Counted from the first letter of the stretch, positions 17,795-25,735 are shown. The stretch: DNA of 64,000 nucleotides from Ruminococcus sp. YE71 (GCF_900119155.1 NZ_FPIR01000007.1:124001-188000), one strand, 5' to 3'. The notes: generated from the letters alone by a model not told the origin. Program-made: numbers and translations.

Positions 17795-17995
17795 ATGGCA
17801 AAGGCAAACACGATCATCAGAGATGAACTGAAAGCAAGAGGTGTCCGTCACTGGGAACTGGCGCACGCGCTCAACGTATCGGAGCAGACACTCGTCCGCT
17901 GGCTGAGGTTTGAGCTTAACGAGGATAAGCAGCTCGATATGTTGGAGAAGATTGAGGAGATAGCAAAGCGAAGGGAGACCATTATTGACGATTAA
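17795..17995 (+). CDS. Small helix-turn-helix protein
   Basis: A 66-residue protein with the pattern ELKARGVRHWELAHALNVSEQTLVRWLR, a Cro-like helix-turn-helix. ATG 17795 has GGGAGAG seven bases upstream; an ATG-like start further up in the same frame (17762) is not supported. It is the first of three genes running toward the relaxase and overlaps the next gene. It probably regulates element transfer or excision. Confidence 0.7.
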   Translation: MAKANTIIRDELKARGVRHWELAHALNVSEQTLVRWLRFELNEDKQLDMLEKIEEIAKRRETIIDD

Positions 17996-18275
17996 ACAAA
18001 AGAGAGAAATAATAGCGGCGGTGTCCGCATTGTTGGAAAAGATGATTTCAGTCGAGGATGATACCCCGACCATTACTGTGAGCAAGCCTGCGCTGCCGGA
18101 GATGCTGACCGTCAAAGAGTGCGCAGCGCTCGTAACGGGGCTGACGGAACACACTGTCCGAATGCTTGTCAAGCAAGGAAAGGTGAAATACATAAGGTGC
18201 GGGCAAGGTACTCGCGGGAAGATTCTCGTCAGCAAGGACAGTCTGCTGAAATATCTCGGCGCGGTGTGCGCATAA
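17985..18275 (+). CDS. Excisionase-like DNA-binding protein of element 2
   Basis: A 96-residue protein whose C-terminal half (MLTVKECAALVTGLTEHTVR, then GKILVSKDSLLKYL) matches the same MerR-like helix-turn-helix/wing pattern as the element 1 excisionase (MLTIKEAAALVDGLTEYRIR). The N-terminal 40 residues are an extra helical extension. Start TTG 17985 overlaps the end of the previous gene by 11 bases; GGAGA lies a few bases further up within that gene. Unlike element 1, it is separated from its integrase by the relaxase gene. Confidence 0.7.
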   Translation: MTIKQKREIIAAVSALLEKMISVEDDTPTITVSKPALPEMLTVKECAALVTGLTEHTVRMLVKQGKVKYIRCGQGTRGKILVSKDSLLKYLGAVCA

Positions 18276-18449
18276 AATAATCGGGCAACGCCCGATACCG
18301 CAAGGGAGGGCGTAGCCCGACCAAAGGGGTGCAGAGGAACCGCTGCCGCAAAGGCTTTTGTCGCTCCCAAAAGGAGTGACAAAAGTATCTTTGCGTTAGT
18401 AGTGGCAGCCGATTTTCACAGAATCTTTGTCCCCCCCACGAAAGGAGAA
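18276..18449. other. Candidate oriT region upstream of the relaxase
   Basis: A gene-free stretch just before the relaxase gene with several inverted repeats: CGGGC-AAC-GCCCG, GGGC-GTA-GCCC and a longer imperfect stem beginning CTTTTGTC and ending GACAAAAG (18354-18384). MobV-type elements carry their transfer origin immediately upstream of the relaxase gene, so this is the best place to look for a nick site. No exact match to a known oriT is claimed. Confidence 0.45.
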
Positions 18450-19760
18450 ATGATTATAAAAAGAAGTATCAGCGGACGTATCGACAAGGGCAGCATCGGG
18501 CACAACAACCGAGTGTTCATCACCTCGAATGTCGATAAGAGCCGCACACAAGAAAATATAACGCTGGTGCACGATGACATTCAAACGGTCTATCACGAAT
18601 TATTTGACGAGGCTCTAAATAAGTACAATGCAAAGCAGAAGCGTAAAGACCGACGTATCAAAAACTACTACGAGCACATAAATCACAGCAAGCAAGAGAA
18701 GCCGTTCTATGAGCTGATATTCCAAATCGGCAACACGGAGGACACCCATTGCGGAACTCCCGAAGCTGTCCTCGCGACGAAAGCCCTGCGGCAGTTTGTC
18801 GAGGAATTTCAGGCGCGTAATCCGCATATCCGAGTGTTCAATGCCGTCATTCACTTGGACGAGGAAACGCCCCACGTCCACATAAACTTCATTCCGTTTG
18901 CCACAAATCAGACGAGGGGACTATCTACTCGAAACTCACTGTCGAAGGCTCTCGAACAGCAGGGCTTCAAAGGCGAGGGCAAGATGAATACTTGCACCAA
19001 GCAGTGGGTCGAGCATGAGAAGGAGATGCTTGCCGAGACCATGAAGGGATACGGTATCGAATGGGAACAGCTCGGGACACATGAGCAGCACCTTGATGTC
19101 CTTGATTACAAAAAGAAGATGAGAGCCCGTGAGATCGCGGTGCTTGAAAACAAAGTTGAGTGTACTCAGCATCAGCTGGAATCAACCGAGAGGGTTCTTC
19201 GTGATGCTGATAATGCTATTGATAGACTTGATAAGGAATTTGCGAGGAAGTCGGAAGCCGTCGAGCATCTAGATTCGGATATCAAGGATAAATCTGCGGA
19301 ATTGGAGAACACCAACCAACAGCTTGCCGTCAATCAGCAGTTGTTGCTCGTGACCACAGAAAAAATCGCGCAAATCAACGACATTGACAGCATTAACATT
19401 AAACGCTCTATGCTCGGCGATAAGGTCACGCTTTCGGAGATGGACTACAACAGCATCGTTGAACTTGCAAAGAAAGAGTTGGCTGCCGAGCATGATTCGG
19501 CTGAAAAAGATGACGAGATATACCGACTGAACAAGATACTGCAAGCGCTGAATAAAGAAAAAGCCTTATGGACGGACGAGAGGTCGGCACTCCATAAGAC
19601 GATTGACAAGCTAAGGGCGCAGGTGCGGGGGCTGACAGATCAGCTTTCTGCGCTCAAGGCGAAATATGATAGGGTCATGGAGTTTGTTGAGAAGTTCGAC
19701 CTCAAGGAAAAGCTTGCCAACTTCTTGTACCCCATCAAAAACAGAAAGAAAACCCGATAG
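18450..19760 (+). CDS. MobV/Pre-family relaxase
   Basis: A protein of 436 residues that nicks oriT so that the element can be moved by a co-resident conjugation system. The N-terminal region starts SISGRIDKGSIGHNNR, typical for Mob/Pre proteins. Motif III is intact: NAVIHLDEETPHVHINF, with the H-x-D-E-x-x-P-H-x-H metal-binding arrangement (about residues 125-136). The C-terminal half is a long coiled coil (about 225-400). ATG 18450 follows AAAGGAG, but the spacing of two bases is unusually short; GTG 18402 in frame is an alternative start. No type IV secretion genes are present, so the element is mobilizable and not self-conjugative. Confidence 0.88.
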   Translation: MIIKRSISGRIDKGSIGHNNRVFITSNVDKSRTQENITLVHDDIQTVYHELFDEALNKYNAKQKRKDRRIKNYYEHINHSKQEKPFYELIFQIGNTEDTHCGTPEAVLATKALRQFVEEFQARNPHIRVFNAVIHLDEETPHVHINFIPFATNQTRGLSTRNSLSKALEQQGFKGEGKMNTCTKQWVEHEKEMLAETMKGYGIEWEQLGTHEQHLDVLDYKKKMRAREIAVLENKVECTQHQLESTERVLRDADNAIDRLDKEFARKSEAVEHLDSDIKDKSAELENTNQQLAVNQQLLLVTTEKIAQINDIDSINIKRSMLGDKVTLSEMDYNSIVELAKKELAAEHDSAEKDDEIYRLNKILQALNKEKALWTDERSALHKTIDKLRAQVRGLTDQLSALKAKYDRVMEFVEKFDLKEKLANFLYPIKNRKKTR

Positions 19761-19810
19761 AACAAAGGCAGACCCCCATCAATACACAGAAATTTAACGC
19801 AATCACTGTA

Positions 19811-19839
19811 TTGCTTTACCACGCGAAACGTGTTATAAT
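19811..19839 (+). promoter_or_regulatory. Promoter of integrase 2
   Basis: TTGCTT, 17-base spacer, TATAAT (19834-19839), about 46 bases before the integrase start. The integrase can therefore be expressed apart from the mobilisation genes. Confidence 0.65.
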
Positions 19840-19885
19840 GGAAGTGTAGAGATGTCAAAGGTCTGATTAAAGGAGGAATCAGACA

Positions 19886-21118
19886 ATGGCAAACATTAGA
19901 AAAAGAGGAAATACATATCAGATTCGTGTCGGCTGCGGTTATAATGCGAAAGGCGAGCAGATCTCGCAGTCGATGACCTGGAGACCGCCTGCGGGCATGA
20001 CCGAGAAACAGGCGGAGAAGGAAGTTCAGAAGCAGGCGATACTGTTCGAGGAAAAGTGCCTTCACGGTCAGGTGGTCACGAACGTCAAGTTCGAGGAATT
20101 CGCAGAACAGTGGTTCAAGGAATACGCGGAGCTCAACCTTCGCAGCACCTCGCTCGAAAGAATGAAGAACCTCACCAAGCGGGTGTATCCCGCAATCGGG
20201 CACATGAGGCTCGACAAGATCACGGCACGGCAGATCCAGCAGTTCATCAACGACCTCGCTGTGAACGGGAAGAATCTCCGAAGCGACAAGCCGCTGTCGC
20301 GCAAGACGGTCGTTCACCACCTCAGCTTCATCTCGGACGTGCTGGCGTATGCGGTCAAAATGGATATGCTCTCGGAGAACCCTTGCGCGAAGGTCAGCGT
20401 GCCAAAGGGTGAGAAAAAGGAGAAGGAGATCTACACGCTTGAGGAAGTCGAGCAGCTTTTCGTTCTCCTGGAAAAGGCTCCGATCAAGTACCGCACGTTC
20501 TTCACGCTTGCAATTTACAGCGGATTCCGCCGCGGTGAGCTGCTCGGCTTGGAGTGGAAGGACGTTGACTTTGATAATAACGTCATCAGCGTAAGGCGCA
20601 CCAGCAATTACACGAAGGCTCGCGGCACCTATACCGACACTACGAAAACGAAGAAGTCGCAGAGGTCGCTCAAATTTCCACAGCTTGTGATGGACTTGCT
20701 CCGTGACTACAAGTCGGTGCAGGACAAGGAGCGCATCGCGATGGGGACGGCGTGGACGTACACCGACCGCCTGTTCGTGCAGGACTGTGGGCTGCCGATG
20801 AACAATAATACACCTTATATATGGTTCAAACGGTTTTGTGAGGCGAACGACTTCCGCTTCTGCGACATACACTCCCTGCGTCATTTTTATGCCAGCTCGC
20901 TCATCAACGAGGGCGTGGACGCGGCTGCGGTGTCGAGCGCGTTAGGACACAGCGTTATCGGAACGACGACTACCATTTATTGTCATACGTTCCAGCAGGC
21001 GCAGGCAAGAGCAGGTGACGCGATAGCGAACGTTCTCGACTTCTCCAAAAAGAAGAAGCCCGAACCCGACCCGACCGAACCGCCCAAGATTACAATGAAA
21101 AAGACGCAGGCAGGCTAA
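19886..21118 (+). CDS. Tyrosine recombinase/integrase of element 2
   Basis: A 410-residue Tn916-type integrase with the same domain order as the one at 6559: arm-binding N-terminus (ANIRKRGNTYQIRV), core-binding domain, and catalytic domain with SGFRRGELLG, HSLRHFYAS, ALGHS and the nucleophile in TIYCH. The two integrases align along their length with many substitutions, so they are related but distinct. GGAGGAATCAGACA precedes ATG. A hairpin (21179-21222) and then the tRNA-Leu 3' end with the att core follow its stop, consistent with integration and excision at this tRNA. A Lys/Pro-rich tail extends past the catalytic domain. Confidence 0.92.
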   Translation: MANIRKRGNTYQIRVGCGYNAKGEQISQSMTWRPPAGMTEKQAEKEVQKQAILFEEKCLHGQVVTNVKFEEFAEQWFKEYAELNLRSTSLERMKNLTKRVYPAIGHMRLDKITARQIQQFINDLAVNGKNLRSDKPLSRKTVVHHLSFISDVLAYAVKMDMLSENPCAKVSVPKGEKKEKEIYTLEEVEQLFVLLEKAPIKYRTFFTLAIYSGFRRGELLGLEWKDVDFDNNVISVRRTSNYTKARGTYTDTTKTKKSQRSLKFPQLVMDLLRDYKSVQDKERIAMGTAWTYTDRLFVQDCGLPMNNNTPYIWFKRFCEANDFRFCDIHSLRHFYASSLINEGVDAAAVSSALGHSVIGTTTTIYCHTFQQAQARAGDAIANVLDFSKKKKPEPDPTEPPKITMKKTQAG

Positions 21119-21139
21119 AAGCTGCACGAAGTTACAACA

Positions 21140-21157
21140 ATGGACAAGTGATGGACA
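21140..21157. repeat. Right-arm ATGGACA repeats
   Basis: ATGGACA at 21140 and 21151, mirroring the three copies at 8065-8092 just inside the left att repeat. Candidate arm-type integrase binding sites. Confidence 0.55.
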
Positions 21158-21178
21158 AACGCGGTTTCCGGGCAAAAC

Positions 21179-21222
21179 AAAAAGCTCTGAAACAACGCTA
21201 TAACGTCATTTCAGAGCCTTAA
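21179..21222 (+). terminator. Terminator after integrase 2
   Basis: An AAGCTCTGAAA arm pairs with TTTCAGAGCCTT. It sits just before the tRNA-Leu 3' end and parallels the hairpin at 7884-7921. Confidence 0.65.
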
Positions 21223-21225
21223 TGT

Positions 21226-21249
21226 TTGGTGCGGCAAATGGGACTTGAA
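21226..21249. repeat. att core repeat within tRNA-Leu 3' end
   Basis: The 24 bases identical to 7923-7946; they cover the CCA end, the 3' acceptor strand and part of the T arm. Element 2 lies between the two copies. Confidence 0.9.
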
Positions 21250-21310
21250 CCCATACGTCAAAGACACACGCCCCTCAAACGTGCCTGTCTGCCTATTCCA
21301 GCACTGCCGC
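21227..21310 (-). tRNA. tRNA-Leu (anticodon GAG)
   Basis: 84 bases on the minus strand including an encoded CCA. The acceptor stem GCGGCAG pairs with TTGCCGC, the anticodon loop reads TTGAGGG (GAG), there is a long variable arm as in class II tRNAs, and the T arm has GGGTTCAAGTCCC. The gene remains complete because element integration restores its 3' end. The anticodon reads CUC and CUU codons. Confidence 0.92.
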
Positions 21311-21361
21311 ATATTCTGTTGTTGTCGTTCAGGTTTTTGTCTTGTCCCTTGCGACTTTAAT

Positions 21362-21390
21362 ATTATATCACTTTGAAAAGCGTTTGTCAA
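21362..21390 (-). promoter_or_regulatory. Promoter of tRNA-Leu
   Basis: On the minus strand TTGACA (21390-21385), a 17-base spacer and TATAAT (21367-21362), about 50 bases upstream of the tRNA. Confidence 0.85.
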
Positions 21391-21540
21391 TAGGTTTTTC
21401 GGGAAAAATTTATTGTTTACAAAATGTTTATATTTTACCCCAAAAGCCCTTCCGACGCGTGCCGCACAGTGTGTAAACTGTCGCAAAATACGCAAAAATC
21501 ACAAAAAATTTGTTTATAAGGTTAAACTTTGCGGAATTGC

Positions 21541-21569
21541 TTGCAATTTTGGTCGGAGTGTGCTATAAT
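21541..21569 (+). promoter_or_regulatory. Promoter of the cobalamin locus
   Basis: TTGCAA, 17-base spacer, TATAAT. A perfect 12-base palindrome TGTTCATGAACA (21575-21586) follows six bases after the -10 box, over the expected transcription start, and may be an operator. Confidence 0.75.
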
Positions 21570-21596
21570 ACAAGTGTTCATGAACATAAAATCAAA

Positions 21597-21812
21597 AGCA
21601 GACGGTGCCTTCGGTCGCTCGTTCGGGCGGCGGAGAAGGGTAAAAGGGAATCGGGTGAAAGTCCCGAGCGATCTCGTCACCGTGAGCGCGGAGCTGTGCG
21701 CCGTTTCGCAGGGGAGACCCCGCGGAGTCACTGAGAAATCGGGAAGGCAGACGCATGGGCGTTGAAGCGTGAGTCGGGAAACCTGCCGTTGCTGCTGGTA
21801 CAGAGCCGTTCG
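21597..21812 (+). ncRNA. Cobalamin (adenosylcobalamin-type) riboswitch
   Basis: Conserved blocks appear in the right order: GGTGCC, then GGGAATCGGGTGAAAGTCCC, then GGAGACCCC, then GTCACTGAGAAATCGGGAAG, then the B12-box-like GTCGGGAAACCTGCC. The aptamer lies between a strong promoter and the cbiK-like gene. High cobalamin is expected to lower expression of the downstream exported proteins. The boundaries are approximate. Confidence 0.9.
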
Positions 21813-21848
21813 GCTCAGGTCACGAGGCATTGATCGTACCGTTATCAG

Positions 21849-21926
21849 ACCCCTTGCCGAAAATCCGGCAGTGCTGAGGGGTTTGTTTGCGTTGCCTTCA
21901 TTCCGTGAGAATGGGGGCTTTTTTGA
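21849..21926 (+). terminator. Expression-platform hairpins of the riboswitch
   Basis: A stem formed by ACCCCTT and AGGGGT around a CCGAAAATCCGG inner hairpin (about 21849-21882), then a second stem CTTCATTC/GAATGGGG followed by CTTTTTTG (about 21897-21926). The latter looks like an intrinsic terminator ahead of the first gene and fits transcriptional control by the riboswitch. Confidence 0.6.
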
Positions 21927-21961
21927 CGACCGTGCCTATCAGAAAGGATAGGTAATAAGAA

Positions 21962-23050
21962 ATGAAAAAAGTTATCGCTATGTTCGCTGCACTCACCGTT
22001 GCAGCTATGGCATTCACATCATGCGGAAACAGCTCCGATTCCGACTCGGATTCGTCCGAAGCGACCACTACTACTGCCGCTTCCGCTGCTGACACCTCTT
22101 CCGAAGAGGAGAGCACAGAAGACACCGCATCGAGCGAGGCTGACGCTTCTTCCGCTGAGGAAAGCGCTGCCGAGAGCACGGCTGAGTCTGAGGCTGACGA
22201 TGAGGAAAATTACAACACAGGCGACGCATCCCTTGATAATGTCCGCAATCAGGACGAGATCGGCGAGTCCGAACTGCTGGTCATCAGCTTCGGTACCAGC
22301 TTCAATGACAGCCGCCGTATGACTATCGGCGCTATCGAGGACGCCCTCGAAGCTGCATTCCCCGACTACTCGGTACGCCGCGGATTCACCGCAAATATCG
22401 TTATCGACCACGTTAACAAGCGCGACGGCGTCCTCATCGACGACGTTAAGGCAGCCCTCGACAGAGCTGTTTCCAACGGCGTAAAGACCCTCGTGGTTCA
22501 GCCGACTCACCTTATGAACGGTCTTGAGTACAACGACGTTGTCAGCGAGATCGCACAGTATGCCGACGCTTTCGATAAGATCGCTATCGGTCAGCCGCTC
22601 CTGACTTCCGATGAGGACTTCAAGGCTGTCGAGAAGGCTATCACCGACTGGACTTCCGAGTATGACGACGGCAAGACCGCTATCGTGTTCATGGGTCACG
22701 GCACCGAGGCTGAGTCCAACGGCGTTTACGCTAAGATGCAGGAACTCCTGACCGCTGACGGCTTCAAGAATTACTTCGTAGGTACTGTTGAGGCTACTCC
22801 TTCGCTCGAAGATGTAGTTGCGGCTGTTAAGGCAGGCGGCTATGAGCGCGTAGTGCTCGAACCTCTGATGGTGGTTGCAGGCGACCACGCTAACAACGAT
22901 ATGGCCGGCGACGAGGACGACTCCTGGAAGAAGACTTTCGAGGCTGAGGGCTTCAAGGTAGAGTGCCTGCTCCGCGGTCTCGGCGAGAACGAGGATATCC
23001 GCAAGCTCTACGTGGCTCACGCTCAGGCAGCTATCGACTCGCTGAAATAA
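21962..23050 (+). CDS. cbiK: CbiK-like cobaltochelatase, exported lipoprotein
   Basis: A 362-residue member of the anaerobic cobaltochelatase family (CbiK), which inserts cobalt into sirohydrochlorin in Salmonella. The catalytic domain covers about residues 95-360; metal-binding histidines are visible at H246 (MGHGTE) and H309 (AGDHANNDMAGD), together with LLVISFGTSFNDSR near the start of the domain. Unusually, the protein has a lipoprotein signal (lipobox TSC) and a long Ser/Thr/Glu/Asp linker, so it acts outside the membrane. With a cobalamin riboswitch upstream and binding proteins downstream, a role in handling metal, cobinamide or tetrapyrroles during uptake is likely; classical cytoplasmic corrin synthesis is not. 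Confidence 0.85.
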   Translation: MKKVIAMFAALTVAAMAFTSCGNSSDSDSDSSEATTTTAASAADTSSEEESTEDTASSEADASSAEESAAESTAESEADDEENYNTGDASLDNVRNQDEIGESELLVISFGTSFNDSRRMTIGAIEDALEAAFPDYSVRRGFTANIVIDHVNKRDGVLIDDVKAALDRAVSNGVKTLVVQPTHLMNGLEYNDVVSEIAQYADAFDKIAIGQPLLTSDEDFKAVEKAITDWTSEYDDGKTAIVFMGHGTEAESNGVYAKMQELLTADGFKNYFVGTVEATPSLEDVVAAVKAGGYERVVLEPLMVVAGDHANNDMAGDEDDSWKKTFEAEGFKVECLLRGLGENEDIRKLYVAHAQAAIDSLK

Positions 23051-23143
23051 TGAATATAAACTAACTTCTCTATTCTGTTTGTATGGCGGAGGATCACTCC
23101 TCCGCCTTTACAAATATCACCTCCCGATATGTATTGCTGTAAA

Positions 23144-23416
23144 AGATAATTTATCCTACAGAGTGCAGAACTCACTGGGGAAAACCTTTCTGAAGAAAGG
23201 TTCTTCCCCAGACCCCTTTCCAAAGACTTTTAATATTTTTTGGCAGGGTGTATCTTTCTACGAAAAACAGCACAAAACATTAAGTTTTGCAGTTCTTTCA
23301 AAAAGAGATACCCCCTGCCAAAAAAATCAGAAGTTTTAGTGAGGGGGTTTGGGGGAAGACCCTTTTTCAAAAGGGTCTCCCCCAATAAGCTCCGCACTCT
23401 GTAGAATAAATCATCT
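23144..23416. repeat. Palindromic MITE-like element (family A, complete)
   Basis: A 273-base element with imperfect terminal inverted repeats of about 37 bases (beginning AGATAATTTATCC at the left, matched by the right end up to 23416) that include TACAGAGTGC/GCACTCTGTA. Inside are two hairpins of the form GGGGAAAACC...GGTTCTTCCCC and GGGGGAAGACCC...GGGTCTCCCCC, and an inner inverted repeat around GGCAGGG/CCCTGCC. It has no coding capacity. Related copies lie at 42171, 44401 and 48926. It separates the cbiK-like gene from the next gene. Confidence 0.8.
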
Positions 23417-23483
23417 ATTGCGGCAGTACACAGCGGGGCGGGTGATATTGGTGCACCATATTTGATGAAAAGGAAGGTCTGTT

Positions 23484-24437
23484 ATGAAAAAGAGAAATGC
23501 TGTTATTGCGCTTCTGGCGCTTCTGATGCTCGCGGGATGCGGCTCGGGGAATGAGAGCTCCTCTGCTGAGACTACCACCACAACAACTACCACCACTGCC
23601 GCCGCTTCGGCTGACGAGTCAGTGGAGTCGGAGGACGCTTCATCCGAGGACGCTTCCTCGGATGACACTTCATCCGAGGAAAAAGTCCTTGCTCCTCAGG
23701 AAGAGGTCGGCTACGAGGGCATGACCCCCGTCACCGCTGACCAGCTCAAGGACGGCGTTTACCACATCGCCGTTGACTCCAGCTCCTCCATGTTCAAGAT
23801 AAACGACTGCGAGCTCACCGTTGCCGACGGCAAGATGACCGCTAAGCTCTACATGAACGGCACGGGCTACGAGTACCTCTTCATGGGTACCGAGGAAGAG
23901 GCGCAGGCTTCCGCCGAGGCTGACCGCATCCCCTACGTCGAGGAAGGCGAAGTCCACACCTTCACCGTGCCCGTTGAGGCTCTCGACAAGGAGATAAACT
24001 GCGCCGCATTCAGCAAGCGCAAGGAGACATGGTACGGCAGAGTGCTTGTTTTCCGCGCTGATTCCCTCTCCGCCGATTCCTTCGCGGAAGGCGCGAGCAG
24101 CGTCATCACCCCCGAAGCCGCAGGCCTTAAAGAGGGCGAGTATGAGATCAACGTCACCCTTGAAGGCGGCTCGGGCAAGGCGACCGTCGCTTCCCCCTGC
24201 AAGGTGACCGTAGGCGCTGACGGCTCCATTACCGCTCACATCGTCTGGTCGAGCGACAAGTACGACTACATGATCGTTGACGGCGAAAAGTATCTCCCCG
24301 TCACCACCGAAGGCGGCTCGACATTCGACATCCCCGTCCTCGGCTTCAACTACAAGATGCCTGTCAAGGCTGATACCACCGCCATGAGCACCGCCCACGA
24401 GATCGACTATACCCTTTTCTTTGAACTTGATGTATGA
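23484..24437 (+). CDS. Lipoprotein with two NEAT-like domains
   Basis: A 317-residue lipoprotein (lipobox LAGC, cysteine at about residue 19) with a Thr- and Ser/Asp-rich linker, followed by two similar beta-sandwich units: one starting LKDGVYHIAVDSSSSMFKI and one starting LKEGEYEINVTLEGGSGKA. Each unit has a K-V/E-L-T-V-x-D-G core and a tyrosine-containing strand (GYEYLFMG and DKYDYMIVDG), an arrangement similar to NEAT-type domains that bind haem or related tetrapyrroles. It overlaps the following binding-protein gene by four bases. It probably captures a corrinoid or haem-like ligand at the cell surface and passes it on. The ligand is an inference from the riboswitch-controlled context. 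Confidence 0.65.
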   Translation: MKKRNAVIALLALLMLAGCGSGNESSSAETTTTTTTTTAAASADESVESEDASSEDASSDDTSSEEKVLAPQEEVGYEGMTPVTADQLKDGVYHIAVDSSSSMFKINDCELTVADGKMTAKLYMNGTGYEYLFMGTEEEAQASAEADRIPYVEEGEVHTFTVPVEALDKEINCAAFSKRKETWYGRVLVFRADSLSADSFAEGASSVITPEAAGLKEGEYEINVTLEGGSGKATVASPCKVTVGADGSITAHIVWSSDKYDYMIVDGEKYLPVTTEGGSTFDIPVLGFNYKMPVKADTTAMSTAHEIDYTLFFELDV

Positions 24438-25609
24438 TAACTCATAAAGCCCTCTCTCTGCTGACAGCCGTCAGCATACTGCTCTTCACCGCCTGCGCAC
24501 AGCCTGCGAAAAACGCAAAGACTGCCCCAAGCTCTGAGACATCCGTTCCCGAACCGCCCCCGACCCTTACGGTCACGGGCGAGATGGAGCTTTCCTACGC
24601 GAAGATGTTCTCGGTCAGGCACTGCGACGGCGGTTACGAACTCATAAACATCGGCGATGACAGCTACCTGCTCGTCCCCGAAAACGCCGACACCCCTCCC
24701 GATTCCTCCGAATATACCGTCATCCGTCAGCCGCTCGACAACATCTACCTTGCGGCGTCCTCCGCGATGGATCTGTTCATCGCCATCGACGGGCTCGGCA
24801 GTATCGGCATGACCTCCACCGAAGTGGACGACTGGTCGCTGCCGAAGGTGGTCAACGCCATCGCCGACGAGGACATCTGCTACGTCGGCAAATACAGCGC
24901 CCCCGACTACGAGTTCCTGACTTCGGAACGGTGCCCCCTCGCCATCGAATCGACGATGATATACCACACCCCCGAAGTCCGCGAACAGCTCGAAGCGCTG
25001 GGCATCCCCGTGATGGTGGAGCGTTCGAGCTACGAGACGCATCCGCTGGGGCGCATGGAGTGGATAAAGCTGTACGGTCTGCTGACGGGAAAGTACGCGG
25101 CGGCGGAGCAGTTTTTCAACGAGAAGGCTGAGATCTTCAACAGCATGGAGCTGACCGACCTGCCGCAAGAGGAACGTCAGACTGCGGCGTTTTTCTACGT
25201 CAGTCCGAACGGCTATGTGAACATCCGCAAGCCGGGGGACTACATCTCGCAGATGATCGAGCTGGCAGGGGGTAAGTATCTTTTCACCGCCGCCGATCTG
25301 GAAGTCAGCGAAAACGCGCTTTCGACGATGAATATCCAGCTTGAGGTGTTTTACGAGAAGGCGAAGGATGCGGATGTGCTGATCTACAACAGCACGACGA
25401 CGGGCGAGCTGGAGACGCTTGATGAGTTAAAGGCGTTAAGTCCTGTTTTTGCCGAGATGAAGGCAGTGAAGAACGGGAATGTCTGGTGTACGAACAAGAA
25501 TATGTTCCAGCAGACGACCTGTGCCGCTGAGATGACGAAAGATCTGAATCTGATATTCACAGGCAAAACGGAAGAGACCACCCCCACCTACCTGCATAAA
25601 CTGAAATAA
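24434..25609 (+). CDS. BtuF/FhuD-like ABC transporter substrate-binding lipoprotein
   Basis: A 391-residue lipoprotein (lipobox FTAC) of the periplasmic-binding-protein family for cobalamin, haem and iron chelates. The pattern YLAASSAMDLFIAIDGL, then LAIESTMIY, then LGIPVMVERSSYETHPLGRMEWIKLYG follows the two-lobe fold joined by a long helix; the C-terminal lobe has LSTMNIQLEVFYEKAKDADVLIYNS and GNVWCTNKNMFQ. It begins with ATGA overlap to the NEAT-like gene. No permease or ATPase genes follow, so the partner BtuCD-type transporter must be encoded elsewhere. Cobalamin or a precursor is the most likely ligand given the riboswitch. Confidence 0.8.
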   Translation: MITHKALSLLTAVSILLFTACAQPAKNAKTAPSSETSVPEPPPTLTVTGEMELSYAKMFSVRHCDGGYELINIGDDSYLLVPENADTPPDSSEYTVIRQPLDNIYLAASSAMDLFIAIDGLGSIGMTSTEVDDWSLPKVVNAIADEDICYVGKYSAPDYEFLTSERCPLAIESTMIYHTPEVREQLEALGIPVMVERSSYETHPLGRMEWIKLYGLLTGKYAAAEQFFNEKAEIFNSMELTDLPQEERQTAAFFYVSPNGYVNIRKPGDYISQMIELAGGKYLFTAADLEVSENALSTMNIQLEVFYEKAKDADVLIYNSTTTGELETLDELKALSPVFAEMKAVKNGNVWCTNKNMFQQTTCAAEMTKDLNLIFTGKTEETTPTYLHKLK

Positions 25610-25633
25610 GAGCCGCGATGCGGCTCTTTTTTT
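25609..25633 (+). terminator. Terminator of the cobalamin locus
   Basis: Stem AGAGCCGC/GCGGCTCT followed by a run of seven Ts. Confidence 0.9.
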
Positions 25634-25651
25634 GCCCAAAACCCACACAAC

Positions 25652-25689
25652 ACAAAAAACCGCACAGCCTAAACAAAAGACTGTGCGGT
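25652..25689 (-). terminator. Terminator of rpoBC
   Basis: On the minus strand, ACCGCACAG pairs with CTGTGCGGT across a loop, followed by TTTTTTG. It faces the preceding plus-strand terminator. Confidence 0.85.
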
Positions 25690-25735
25690 ATTGTTCGCTA
25701 TTCTATTGTACTATTATAATACAAGAGCTGCGAGA

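Noticed and set aside
23560-23680. A repeat-based CRISPR-like or VNTR signal in the Thr/Ser-coding runs
   Set aside because: These are codon repeats (ACC/ACT and TCC/GAG/GAC runs) that encode lipoprotein linkers. No CRISPR array was seen anywhere in the window.
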